Below are positions 5,911 to 12,291 of a stretch of 12,291 nucleotides of DNA, piece after piece. Under the pieces are notes generated by a model that had not been told where the DNA came from, made no database searches, and worked only from the letters and a program-made list of their open reading frames with translations. How positions within the stretch are numbered: position 1 is the first letter of the stretch; the number at the start of each line of letters is the position of its first letter. Origin of the DNA: Methanobacterium sp. UBA410 (lineage in GTDB: Archaea > Methanobacteriota > Methanobacteria > Methanobacteriales > Methanobacteriaceae); assembly GCA_002498385.1 (NCBI GenBank), contig DAHH01000006.1:1-12291 (forward strand), written 5' to 3'. The position numbers were made by a program, and so were the translations under genes.

Positions 5911-5950
5911 AGGTGTTTGCAAAAAGGGCGCATAAGTGCCCTAAACACCT
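5911..5950. repeat. composite hairpin beside a mobile-element end
   Basis: AGGTGTTT (5911-5918) pairs with AAACACCT (5943-5950). Inside, AGGGCGC (5925-5931) pairs with GTGCCCT (5936-5942, one G-T pair) around an ATAA loop; six unpaired bases GCAAAA form a bulge on one side only. It stops 13 bp before the left end of the remnant at 5964-6669. It may be a transcript end, an RNA element or an older insertion trace. Confidence 0.5.
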
Positions 5951-6199
5951 CTTAAATAAAGATGGCACTGTTAAAAGCTTGGGGGTTTTTTGAGATTGTT
6001 GTTTTGATAAAATAATTTTTTTTATTCCAGTTAAAAATGATTATTTTTTGGAATGTAAACCTGAAAACTTTTATAATAAGAAAGAGCACAGTATTTTCCA
6101 TGCTAAAAAGAAAAACACGTGCTCCAATTGGTGGTTTATTTGATCGGGGTTATAAATTTTCCTATTTTTTTATGAATTCCTATTTTTTGTGAAGGTTTG

Positions 6200-6560
6200 T
6201 CAAAATATGTTGAAAACCAGCTGAAATCAGCCGAAAAAGAGTGTATAATGTATCTAAAACGTTTGAATAAGTGATTTAAAAAGGATATTTTTCATGTTGT
6301 TATGTTTGAACCTTTTTGTCCGGAGTGTTTCAGTCAAATTTGTGGTTAAAAATGGGAGTTAAAGATAAGAACACTTTTATTTTCATGACAAAGGAATTGT
6401 AAAAACAGAAATCCAAAGTTACAAATTATTAGATGTGGTAAAAAGTTGATACAAATATTTCCAGAATTGTTGAGGGTATAATAGCAATTTCACACATGAT
6501 TTTAAGAGTAAATGTCTTGAATTAGTAGGGTTTATTCTTCAGATCCGTATTCTTCAGATC
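6200..6560 (+). pseudogene. N-terminal fossil of a zinc-finger transposase
   Basis: Stitching frames together gives blocks such as YVENQLKSAEKECIMYLKRL, KKDIFHVVMFEPFCPECFSQ, HDKGIVKTEIQSYK, RCGKK, DTNISRIVEG and NSNFTHDFKSKCLELVG. They are interrupted by in-frame stops and at least three frameshifts. The CPEC and C-G cysteines form the start of a zinc ribbon, as in DDE transposases of Methanobacteriales elements of uncertain family. No catalytic DDE part follows. The block layout is clear; the family name is not. Confidence 0.55.
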
Positions 6561-6563
6561 CGT
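6534..6563. repeat. 15-bp tandem duplication inside the transposase fossil
   Basis: ATTCTTCAGATCCGT occurs twice in direct succession (6534-6548, 6549-6563). It keeps the frame and probably arose by slippage after the element died, or marks the junction of an internal deletion, since recognisable transposase sequence ends here. Confidence 0.8.
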
Positions 6564-6629
6564 GCGCAAGATCAAAACCGACATAACATCACGAATAAAC
6601 ATCAAAAAGAAATTCAAAACCAGAAAAAA

Positions 6630-6669
6630 ACTCTTTAACAACCAACCCCCCAACTTTTCTGACAAAGCC
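6630..6669. repeat. shared element end, copy 1
   Basis: The stretch starting ACTCTTTAACAACCAACCCC and ending CTGACAAAGCC is about 88 percent the same as that at 8460-8497, differing by two transitions and two small gaps. It is the outer right end of the 706-bp remnant. Confidence 0.75.
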
Positions 6670-6776
6670 CTCAAATCTTTCATATTAAATGTAGATATGT
6701 TTTCATATGCTTTATTACCTCTTAGTGTAATGTTATTTTAGTTTGACCATTTTGACCTGTAAAAATCAGTGGGAGC

Positions 6777-7253
6777 TCATTTGCCCTTTTCTATATATCC
6801 TGCATGAATAGTTGGCAATAATTTATCTGCTATCTCAGGTAAAGTTTTATCTTGTGCCGGATAATGGTATTCTCCATAAACTGTTATATTATTATCCTGT
6901 TTGAAAGGCAATTTCCCAGTATAAGTTACAAGAATATAAGGGTCTGGCGAGAGATTGGGAACTTTAAGAACTAATGAAGTACGTGTTTTATCAAAATCAA
7001 CAATTTCTTCTTTTTCGTATATTTGACCTGTTACTTTGACTTTTTTCCCAATTAATGAAGAAGGATCTTTGGATACTTGTGATAGATTAAGTTCACTACA
7101 AGAAATTTTATATGATGAAATATTATCTCCTGTAACAGCAGGCACATAAAAATCAATCTCTTTACCTTCAAATCCGAAACTTTGAATGTAAATTATAAAA
7201 CTTATTAGGGTTATAATTATTAAAACTGCGAAAATCTTTGTTTTATTGTGCAT
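6777..7253 (-). CDS. membrane-anchored OB-like protein
   Basis: A 158-residue protein. Residues 5-22 form an N-terminal membrane helix or uncleaved signal anchor (KIFAVLIIITLISFIIYI); the rest is exported or faces outside. Residues about 62-130 suggest an OB-type barrel: LIGKKVKVTGQIYE, then a strand LVLKVP, then YILVTYTGK and NNITVYGEYHYP. This resembles the tRNA_anti-like and CcmE-type barrels, but no haem-binding His motif is seen. The ATG at 7253 is preferred over the in-frame GTG at 7262, as AAAGGTGA lies five bases before it. A TATA-like TTAAATAAA lies upstream inside a TAGACT/AGTCTA dyad. The gene is AT-rich, lies between two transposase fossils and has an intact frame. Function unknown. 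Confidence 0.72.
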   Translation of the reverse strand: MHNKTKIFAVLIIITLISFIIYIQSFGFEGKEIDFYVPAVTGDNISSYKISCSELNLSQVSKDPSSLIGKKVKVTGQIYEKEEIVDFDKTRTSLVLKVPNLSPDPYILVTYTGKLPFKQDNNITVYGEYHYPAQDKTLPEIADKLLPTIHAGYIEKGK

Positions 7254-7286
7254 ACTATTCACCTTTATTAAAAAAATTAAAAGAGA

Positions 7287-7308
7287 TAGACTGTTTTATT
7301 TAAGTCTA
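7287..7308 (-). promoter_or_regulatory. promoter with dyad for the OB-like gene
   Basis: TAGACT (7287-7292) and AGTCTA (7303-7308) are perfect inverted arms around a minus-strand TATA-like TTAAATAAA. The spacing to the ATG at 7253 is suitable for a short leader that holds the AAAGGTGA site. A repressor binding over the TATA box is a reasonable guess. Confidence 0.4.
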
Positions 7309-7507
7309 CAACTCTTTCATTAACTGGTTTTGAGTTACTGGACATTTTAATAACTTGTATATCTAATAACGTGGCATTGGCGGAGTAAAATATTTGACAG
7401 AATTCCAAGGAAGATAATATGTTCCACTAGTCATATAAATCGTTACACTCTTGTCCTTTTTCTGGTGCAAAGGTTTAAATTAGTATGCAGTGTTATGTTT
7501 TTAGATA

Positions 7508-8434
7508 ATGAAGGGTGATTCGGTGTTAGAATTGTTTATTCAGGATGAAAAAAAGGTTTTAAATTTTTTTAGATGTATAAGATGGCCTAAAGGTGTATAT
7601 TGTCCTGAATATGGGTCTTATAATATTTTATAAGCGTGGTTATGTTCATAACAAGAAAGTAAAGCGTTATTCTATGTATATGAGTGTGGTAGATAACTTC
7701 ACAAATTTCTTTGAAACAAATATTTGCCAACAAACACTTACCTTTAGGTGAAATGTTTTATATAAATATTAAATCAGGAATAAAAAAAGTGTAAATCGAT
7801 TATCAGAAGAATTAGGTCATAAATGGGAGAGTATTGACAGATTATCCAAAGAATTTAAGGAATAATCTGGAGAAAAAACATGAAAGACCCTGTTTTATCC
7901 CGAAAAAATAGAAATATAGATGAAAAATGTACCCCCTATCTTCAGGGCAATAAAGGTTTAAAAAACGCCCCACAATGTAGGGGCCTTAAACATAAGAGGA
8001 AGAGGCACATGGAACATTAAGACAAACCACCAATAAATCACCATAACGGAAAGAGAGGAAACAAGAAAACACTATTTTAAGCGTTGAAAAGGAACCCTCT
8101 CCAAAAAAAATTAATACAGAATAAACTCAAAACACACTGCAAATAGCCTGTACCAGTATTCGCAGATGATTATACCATATACACAGGTTTAAAACAACAC
8201 CCACAAATTAAAGATACACAAAAAATAATCAATCATTCCATGAAAGAAATACGCAAACAGTGAAACACACGTTAATAACTGTGAAAAACAGACATTCACT
8301 CCTAAGACAATATTATAAGAATATTTAAGGGTATTTCAAAGAATATATCTCAACATAATACGTCAAATTCCGTCCAATTCACATTTCATAAACCAAGTAA
8401 ACTGAATAAACAAAATAATACACATAACATGTAA
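7508..8434 (+). pseudogene. IS1595-family transposase, nearly full length but broken
   Basis: From the ATG at 7508 to the TAA at 8434 the fossil spans about 309 codons, close to the family's usual length. It opens with LFIQDEKKVLNFFRCIRWPK and GVYCP, the typical start leading to a zinc ribbon (one Cys is now Tyr in PEYGS). Further blocks in shifting frames are KRGYVHNKKVKRYS, LSEELGHKWESIDRLSKEFK, NIDE (first catalytic Asp region), NKGLKNAPQCRGLKHK, FADDYTIYTGLKQHPQIKD (second Asp) and NRHSLLRQ (the ENxHS region before the last acid), ending FHKPSKLNKQNNTHNM. Many stops and frameshifts rule out activity. A full zinc-ribbon plus DDE layout is thus recoverable. Confidence 0.8.
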
Positions 8435-8459
8435 TGCACCTAAAAAAGTATAAAGCGAA

Positions 8460-8497
8460 AACTCTTTAACAATCAACCCCAACTTTCTGATAAAGCC
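8460..8497. repeat. shared element end, copy 2
   Basis: Begins ACTCTTTAACAATCAACCCC and ends CTGATAAAGCC. Right end of the IS1595-like element, matching the stretch at 6630-6669. Confidence 0.75.
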
Positions 8498-8572
8498 ATT
8501 TATCCGCTTCAAATAATTTATATTTACCTAAAAACATAAGATCACAAGAAAATAGCTCCTTAAATATTATAA

Positions 8573-8592
8573 AAAAACTAAAAAAATTTTGC
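8573..8592 (-). terminator. T-rich 3' end of the TM2-like gene
   Basis: On the minus strand a T6-7 run, AG, and another T6-7 run follow the stop by about 10 bases, as expected for archaeal T-tract termination. Confidence 0.55.
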
Positions 8593-8599
8593 AAGATAC

Positions 8600-8824
8600 C
8601 TAAGCTGCTGCTTTAGCAATCTGGTATGCATCATATGCTGAGTATATACTTAACACAATGATCAAAACAGAGAGTATTATGTTCATGTTCATGCCCAGAT
8701 ACAATGCACAAAGTATTACAAGAACAACCAGGAATATTAAACCTCTTTTAGTTTCTCTAGCTATTATCTGCCCTAATCCGGGAATTATAAGAGATAATAT
8801 CGCTGCTACTATTGGATTCACCAT
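8600..8824 (-). CDS. small TM2-like membrane protein
   Basis: A 74-residue protein with two or three membrane helices. It has the signature of TM2/DUF5683-like small proteins: a first helix NPIVAAILSLIIPGLGQI, a short polar turn with RETKRG (residues 23-28), a second hydrophobic stretch about 29-44 and a third about 48-62, ending SAYDAYQIAK. The PGxGQ turn followed about nine residues later by a Gly is the hallmark. The ATG at 8824 has a good ribosome site, GGGGAGATG, about eight bases upstream. Many archaeal relatives carry an N-terminal zinc ribbon; this one has none. A TTGCAT/ATGCAA dyad lies at 8858-8875, just upstream. It sits alone between two transposase fossils. Family likely, function unknown. 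Confidence 0.8.
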   Translation of the reverse strand: MVNPIVAAILSLIIPGLGQIIARETKRGLIFLVVLVILCALYLGMNMNIILSVLIIVLSIYSAYDAYQIAKAAA

Positions 8825-8857
8825 TTATCAAACATCTCCCCAAATTTTTAAATTTTT

Positions 8858-8875
8858 TTGCATTTATTCATGCAA
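8858..8875 (-). promoter_or_regulatory. dyad upstream of the TM2-like gene
   Basis: TTGCAT (8858-8863) and ATGCAA (8870-8875) around TTATTC; on the minus strand the centre reads GAATAA, a weak TATA-like core. It may combine promoter and operator. Confidence 0.3.
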
Positions 8876-8948
8876 TAAGATCATCTAATAGACACATAAA
8901 TAACTCTTTCGAATTAATCCAGACATGAATAGTTTTATTACTCATTAT

Positions 8949-8965
8949 GCAGTAGATGCTACTGC
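8949..8965. repeat. perfect 7-bp hairpin with ATG loop
   Basis: GCAGTAG (8949-8955) and CTACTGC (8959-8965) with a 3-base loop, followed by TTTTAA on the plus strand. It resembles a small factor-independent terminator, but no plus-strand gene ends before it. Confidence 0.5.
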
Positions 8966-8985
8966 TTTTAAGTAAATTTAGAGTA

Positions 8986-9330
8986 CAGTTTCTAAGAATT
9001 TTGCGCTCATGTTCCGTTGTTGGTGTGGATATTTTTTTTATTATGTGATAAGTTTTATAGATGTTATATTTTATATGAAAGGTGTTGATTTGGTTTCAGA
9101 TTTGTTTATTCCAGATGAGAAAAGAACTATGGATATTTTTTAGGAAGATTAGATGGACTAATGGTGTTTTATTGTCCTTCATGCCACTTTTTTTATCTAT
9201 TGAAAACTGTGGCGCGCAGGTAAAAATCGCAGATACTCAGGTAACAGTTGTGGATTGAATTTTAGCCATCTTACCGAAACCTTTTAAAAATTCTCAACAA
9301 AAAAAATCGCTGAACAAATGGTTCCAGTAA
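8986..9330 (+). mobile_element. 5' fragment of a second IS1595/ISXO2-like element
   Basis: A transposase fossil opens at the ATG at 9079 with MKGVDLVSDLFIPDEKRTMD, aligning with the start of the fossil at 7508. It then reads RKIRWTNG, YCPSC and, in another frame, RRYSGNSCGLNFSHLTETF, which are the zinc-ribbon halves. Recognisable coding ends near 9290-9330, so about two thirds of the gene is missing. Upstream, TTTCTAAGAATTTTG near 8989 weakly resembles the element end seen at 8497. The two fossils differ enough to be separate old insertions. Confidence 0.6.
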
Positions 9331-9443
9331 AAAAAAGGCTTCAATGAAATGTTAAAAAAAAGTTTTGAATTCCCCTGCCACTCAACTTTCAGGACATTCA
9401 TCAAGTGAAAGAGTATTGAAACTCCCTCTTAAAAGTGAAATTC

Positions 9444-9456
9444 CCCTAAAAAAGGA
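9444..9456 (-). terminator. 3' end motif of the glycosyltransferase gene
   Basis: On the minus strand it reads CTCCTTTTTTAGGGG, starting six bases after the stop: a short CCT/AGG stem around a T tract. Confidence 0.5.
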
Positions 9457-9461
9457 GTTAA

Positions 9462-11018
9462 CTAACTTTTTATCACCTTAAATACCTCATAATTCTCGTT
9501 TTCATAGACCAGAGTTGTATTTTTTGGAATCAAGGAGTTTATACCGTATTTTTTGTTGACAAACATGAAAGATCCCATGCTTGTTGTTTTAGCTTTTGTT
9601 TCAGAGTTAAAGGTCAGCCTCTTATCGAACACAATGTAGCCTATGCTTTCATTAAACGCCCTGTTGTAAGATGCAAATGATGGGGAGCTTCCAATGGGTT
9701 GCCCTGTAACTGCCAGTATGAACTGGTTGGTGAAGTAGTTGTTGGACACCATTATGGAACTGTTGTTCCCATTCTTTTCAAACCAGGCCGCAAGCTCATC
9801 ATCAGACTGCGTTGGTGGCGCAATCTGAGGGGCCTTAATCCCATACTGACCAAGGGCCGTATCATAATTGGGGATGAGTCCAAGATCTGGATTTTCAACC
9901 GTTGTAAATGCAAAAAGCATTAAAACAGCAAACACTGCAACTAAAAAACCCGACCTGACCTTCAGGGAGGGGAACTCCTTCTTTTTGAAATCACTGTAAA
10001 GGTAGCTTAAACCCAAACCTCCAAGTATGGAAAAGGGCAGGAGAAGGTAAACCAGGAGCCTGATGGAAAGGACATTGAAACCAAACCAGTATGCCTTGCT
10101 TATTAAAAAAGTTGTGATTATCCACGTGAATATAATTATATCCTGATCCTGCCTTTTTTTAAGTGCAACCACGCCTCCAATAACCGCAAAGACCAGGAGA
10201 ACTCCAATGTATGCAATGTATTTCAAGTTGCTTATGGGATCACTTGAAGGAAGTGAAGTCAGTAACCCAGTTACAGCAGTTAAACCCCATGTTAAAATGG
10301 CAGGAACAAGACCAGGCATTGTTTTATTTAATATAAACACAGTTAAAAGTCCAAAACATGCAATAACCCCTAAAAATAGTATATAACCTGTGAAATACCT
10401 GAGTTTTCGGCGTGAAACCATCATCACAACTGCAACAGCCGCCATGACCAAAAACAATATCAAAGTTGCACCCTGATGGGTTGCAAGAACTATCAAAAAC
10501 AGGAGCCCTGCTAAAACTGCATACAAATGTTTTTTACCTTCAACAGATTTATAATAGAAGCAAATGGTTAATGGTATGAATATAAGGGCCATGGTTTCTG
10601 GAAGAGGGGATATGATCCTTGTGAAAAGGTAACTGGACATTACTAGGAATCCTGCTGATATCCCTGCAACATCGCCGTAGAATTTTCGGGCAACGTATGA
10701 AACAGATAAAACCACTGAAAAAGCTAAAACCGGCTGCAAAGCACGTGCAACATCAATATAATTTAAATTTAAATGATTCCCAAGGAAAGCTATGACCAAA
10801 GCAAAAAGGGGCATGTAAGCAATTTTATGGCCCTGCCCCGGGTCTATAAAGGGGTCCGTTAAGGTTAAACCGTACTGGCTGTAAACATGTGCAACCTGGA
10901 TATGGTAAAATATATCTGCAGTTAAAGGCCACTGGTACTTCAAAGTCGGCAGAAGCGCCATAAAAAATGCAATTAAAGCAGGAACAACCCACAACAAATT
11001 TTTAACATAACTCCTCAT
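9462..11018 (-). CDS. GT-C type membrane glycosyltransferase (STT3/PMT-like)
   Basis: A 518-residue multi-pass membrane protein with 11 to 13 helices followed by a soluble C-terminal domain of about 130 residues (after ENPDLGLIPN), presumably on the outer face. After the first helix it has LTADIFYHIQVAHVYSQYG: an acidic D35 with YH39 in the first external loop, followed by DPFIDPG and a Y-M-P turn. A second loop reads SPLPETMAL. This pattern fits GT-C enzymes, which use polyprenyl-phosphate sugars to glycosylate proteins or lipids at the cell surface. A specific DxD motif and the WWDYG of true STT3/AglB are not seen, so it is not the main oligosaccharyltransferase. The ATG at 11018 is taken rather than the GTG at 11027; GAGTGA five bases before it is a weak ribosome site. 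It is transcribed alone, with a TATA box near 11087. Confidence 0.72.
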   Translation of the reverse strand: MRSYVKNLLWVVPALIAFFMALLPTLKYQWPLTADIFYHIQVAHVYSQYGLTLTDPFIDPGQGHKIAYMPLFALVIAFLGNHLNLNYIDVARALQPVLAFSVVLSVSYVARKFYGDVAGISAGFLVMSSYLFTRIISPLPETMALIFIPLTICFYYKSVEGKKHLYAVLAGLLFLIVLATHQGATLILFLVMAAVAVVMMVSRRKLRYFTGYILFLGVIACFGLLTVFILNKTMPGLVPAILTWGLTAVTGLLTSLPSSDPISNLKYIAYIGVLLVFAVIGGVVALKKRQDQDIIIFTWIITTFLISKAYWFGFNVLSIRLLVYLLLPFSILGGLGLSYLYSDFKKKEFPSLKVRSGFLVAVFAVLMLFAFTTVENPDLGLIPNYDTALGQYGIKAPQIAPPTQSDDELAAWFEKNGNNSSIMVSNNYFTNQFILAVTGQPIGSSPSFASYNRAFNESIGYIVFDKRLTFNSETKAKTTSMGSFMFVNKKYGINSLIPKNTTLVYENENYEVFKVIKS

Positions 11019-11081
11019 GTTCTTCACTCAAACACCCATACTCCCAAGTTAACGAAAAATATTATAAGGTACAGAAAAACG

Positions 11082-11093
11082 TTTTATATAAAA
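11082..11093 (-). promoter_or_regulatory. TATA box of the glycosyltransferase gene
   Basis: TTTTATATAAAA, a symmetric and strong TATA element. Transcription would start near 11060, giving a leader of about 40 bases. Confidence 0.5.
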
Positions 11094-11298
11094 TTTTTAA
11101 ATTTAAACAAATCTTTTAACAAATTTGCATCAAATTTAGAGCATTTAAAATTTGTATGTTTATTATTACAAGATTAATATATATAGTTTAGTGTAATACA
11201 AAATTTAAATCTTAATCTGAGTGCAGAAAACCAATTTAAAAACCTTGATCTACAGTTGGCGTGTTAAAAAAAAAATTTATAATCATGGCAGTTAGATG

Positions 11299-11310
11299 CC
11301 TAAAAAAAGG
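11299..11310 (-). terminator. 3' end motif of the protease gene
   Basis: On the minus strand CCTTTTTTTAGG, about 18 bases after the stop, with a second T10 tract 24 bases further on. Same core as after the glycosyltransferase and DUF4013 genes. Confidence 0.55.
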
Positions 11311-11328
11311 AATATATTAAAATTTAAT

Positions 11329-12177
11329 TCAAAGCTGGAACTCACCCGTGTCTATCCATTCATCCTTGAGAAGCGTCCACCAGTCAGTTGCAAGCCCCTT
11401 GAGAACGTAGTCGTAGGGCAGCCATCCGTAACCTTTCTCCCCCCAGTCCGGCCCCCAGGAGTTTCTAATTAAAAGTGCTCCAGTTGTCTCTTTTTTACAG
11501 GATTTGATCTTCATTGTGTCGTCGTAGCCTGCTGCCATCACTGCATGGCCACCTACAGCCTTCTCCCCGCTGCATGGGCAGGGGATTTTTCCCTCCTCTG
11601 CACTGTAAATGGAGCTGTAAACTGTGAACCCGAAGATTGAGGGAAGCCCTGCTGCGAGGTTGGTTTTAATTCTACCTAAAAGATCTTCCTTCGTGGTGTT
11701 TGGCGGGTCAAGTCGTATGTACTCCAGAGCCTGGTAGTTCTGTGCAAAGGCATAGCAAAAGGCTGGGGGTTCCTCGTCGAACTTCTTGATGTTGTAGGGG
11801 TAGTAATCCTCAGGTGGAACACCGAAAAGTGCCAGTGCGCCCATGGTTGTCCTTAAAAATGCTCCTGCATCACCCTTTTCCTTCATGAGGTTCCGGGTTG
11901 TCTTGTAGAGGAATAGCCTCGATGCGTCCAGGTGCTTTCCGAAGGCTTTCCTCTCGTAGTACTCCACCATGCCCACGCCCGCATTTGCAGTGCAGGATCC
12001 AAGCTCTCCCTGATCCTCAACAGGCGAGCACCATTCCCTTAAATCCGCAGATTCTGGGAGTTTTGGGGCAGTTTTTGCAACTCCCACCTTTTCAAGCATT
12101 GGTTTTACGTTCTCGTGGTCAACAGTGTAATCCCTAAAGTCAGGGTAGTCTGGCAGCCATCCAAAGTTCACTTTCAT
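11329..12177 (-). CDS. papain-family (C1) cysteine protease
   Basis: A 282-residue protein with the full papain catalytic set: Q56 in EDQGELGSC (oxyanion hole), nucleophile C62, H211 in VGGHAVMAAGYDD and N239 in LIRNSWGPDWGEKGYGWLPY. The opening GWLPDYPDFRDYT and LPESADLREWCSPVEDQG are typical of bacterial and archaeal C1 peptidases. There is no signal peptide, membrane helix or long inhibitory propeptide; the roughly 40 residues before the mature-like LPESADLR could be a short one. It therefore appears to be made as a cytoplasmic enzyme. Extra cysteines at 50, 141, 200, 202 and 227 could form disulfides if exported or bind metal if not. GGAGGT six bases before the ATG fixes the start. GC is visibly higher than in the flanking spacers. 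Its substrate is unknown; pseudomurein endopeptidases belong to a different family (C71). Confidence 0.93.
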   Translation of the reverse strand: MKVNFGWLPDYPDFRDYTVDHENVKPMLEKVGVAKTAPKLPESADLREWCSPVEDQGELGSCTANAGVGMVEYYERKAFGKHLDASRLFLYKTTRNLMKEKGDAGAFLRTTMGALALFGVPPEDYYPYNIKKFDEEPPAFCYAFAQNYQALEYIRLDPPNTTKEDLLGRIKTNLAAGLPSIFGFTVYSSIYSAEEGKIPCPCSGEKAVGGHAVMAAGYDDTMKIKSCKKETTGALLIRNSWGPDWGEKGYGWLPYDYVLKGLATDWWTLLKDEWIDTGEFQL

Positions 12178-12205
12178 AGTTTTACCTCCTTTTTTATTAA
12201 ATTTG

Positions 12206-12218
12206 TATTACTGTAATA
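12206..12218. promoter_or_regulatory. palindrome upstream of the protease gene
   Basis: TATTAC-T-GTAATA, perfect 6-base arms, 29 bases before the protease ATG, close to the expected transcription start. It may be an operator controlling the protease. Confidence 0.35.
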
Positions 12219-12291
12219 ATTTTACATACTCACTGATATATCTTGCTGTTTTTTTTCCGGTCTGGAATATCTAAAAGTAAAATCTAAAAGT

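Larger units (their letters stand above)
5633..5963. other. spacer with elevated GC and dyads, no gene called
   Basis: Contains the promoter and leader of the minus-strand small zinc-ribbon gene, then a GC-richer block with two strong dyads. Open frames on both strands cover it, but none has a start with a ribosome site and they contradict each other. A structured RNA is possible; I recognise no known riboswitch. Confidence 0.4.
5964..6669 (+). mobile_element. degenerate insertion-sequence remnant with inverted ends
   Basis: The left end GGCACTGTTAAAAGCTTGGG (5964 on) is an imperfect inverted copy of the right end, which on the minus strand reads GGCTTTGTCAGAAAAGTTGG from 6669. Between them lies the fossil of a zinc-finger transposase. 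At about 700 bp the element is too short for a full transposase, so the middle and C-terminal coding part is lost. No target-site duplication is evident in the flanks. The right 42 bases are nearly the same as the right end of the element at 7391-8497. Confidence 0.6.
7391..8497 (+). mobile_element. IS1595/ISXO2-like element, heavily decayed
   Basis: About 1.1 kb, the usual size for the family. The right end is clear: on the minus strand it reads GGCTTTATCAGAAAGTTGGG from 8497. A degenerate left end TTTGACAGAA is seen near 7394-7403, matching TTTGTCAGAA of the neighbouring remnant's end at nine of ten positions. The transposase fossil fills the space between. No clean target duplication is found, so the left boundary is approximate. 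Confidence 0.6.
11019..11328. other. AT-rich spacer between the protease and glycosyltransferase genes
   Basis: About 310 bases, nearly all A and T. It holds the protease 3' end (two A runs at 11266-11275 and 11302-11308, T tracts on the minus strand), several CAAATTT repeats around 11100-11210 and the glycosyltransferase promoter. No gene seen. Confidence 0.55.

Noticed and set aside
5654..5993. Opposed ORFs of 61 and 90 codons, the latter rich in cysteine
   Set aside because: No ribosome site; the plus-strand one starts at TTG and enters the end of a mobile remnant. The cysteines follow no CxxC pattern.
5964..8497. A single composite transposon bounded by the two shared ends
   Set aside because: The two near-identical ends are in the same orientation and each already closes its own element; no target duplication or cargo logic supports a larger unit.
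9699..9923. Plus-strand ORF within the glycosyltransferase gene
   Set aside because: Antisense shadow of the soluble C-terminal domain; no start signal.
9462..11018. AglB/STT3 oligosaccharyltransferase
   Set aside because: Only the general GT-C layout is present; the WWDYG signature and the large C-terminal domain are missing.
11898..12137. Plus-strand proline-rich ORF
   Set aside because: Antisense shadow of the protease gene, whose catalytic motifs fix the coding strand.
1..12291. CRISPR array, tRNA or rRNA gene
   Set aside because: No regularly spaced repeats were seen; the only tandem repeats have two copies. No TTCGA-type T-arm with a matching acceptor stem was found by eye.

Overview
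The window looks like a piece of chromosome from a methanogenic archaeon of the order Methanobacteriales, most likely Methanobacterium or a close relative. This is inference from archaeal TATA-type promoters, strong GGAGGT ribosome sites, AT-rich spacers with T-tract gene ends, a DUF4013-type membrane protein, and the kinds of transposase fossils present. No rRNA, tRNA or CRISPR array was found.

Layout. Positions 1-2400 hold a YbjQ-family protein (minus strand), then a plus-strand operon. That operon is preceded by a 54-bp palindrome and encodes a two-helix membrane protein with an OB-like domain and a YdjM/DUF457-type membrane metal-dependent hydrolase. A doubtful third ORF follows and ends in a long hairpin. 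Positions 2400-5650 hold a VOC-fold protein (plus), then three minus-strand genes: a double zinc-ribbon tail-anchored protein, a DUF4013 membrane protein split by one extra base in a T7 run, and a 45-residue zinc-ribbon protein with no ATG/GTG/TTG start. The spacers carry many near-perfect hairpins.

Positions 5700-9450 are a graveyard of mobile elements: (i) a 706-bp remnant with inverted ends and a zinc-finger transposase fossil, (ii) a nearly full-length but heavily mutated IS1595/ISXO2-like element of about 1.1 kb, and (iii) a short 5' fragment of a second element of the same type. Between them sit two small minus-strand genes that look intact: a membrane-anchored OB-like protein and a 74-residue TM2-like protein. 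Positions 9460-12291 return to ordinary coding sequence with a GT-C type membrane glycosyltransferase and a papain-family cysteine protease that has no signal peptide, both minus strand.

Most genes are single units with their own promoters; only the OB/hydrolase pair is clearly an operon. Several proteins are membrane or envelope proteins (OB-anchor x2, hydrolase, DUF4013, TM2-like, GT-C), but the sequence does not show that they act together. I see no convincing new multi-gene defence or metabolic system. The most unusual signals are the zinc-ribbon gene that seems to need an AUU start (or is frameshifted at its first codon), the large palindromes at 954-1007 and 3272-3346, and the nearly identical ends shared by two elements whose transposases look unrelated.
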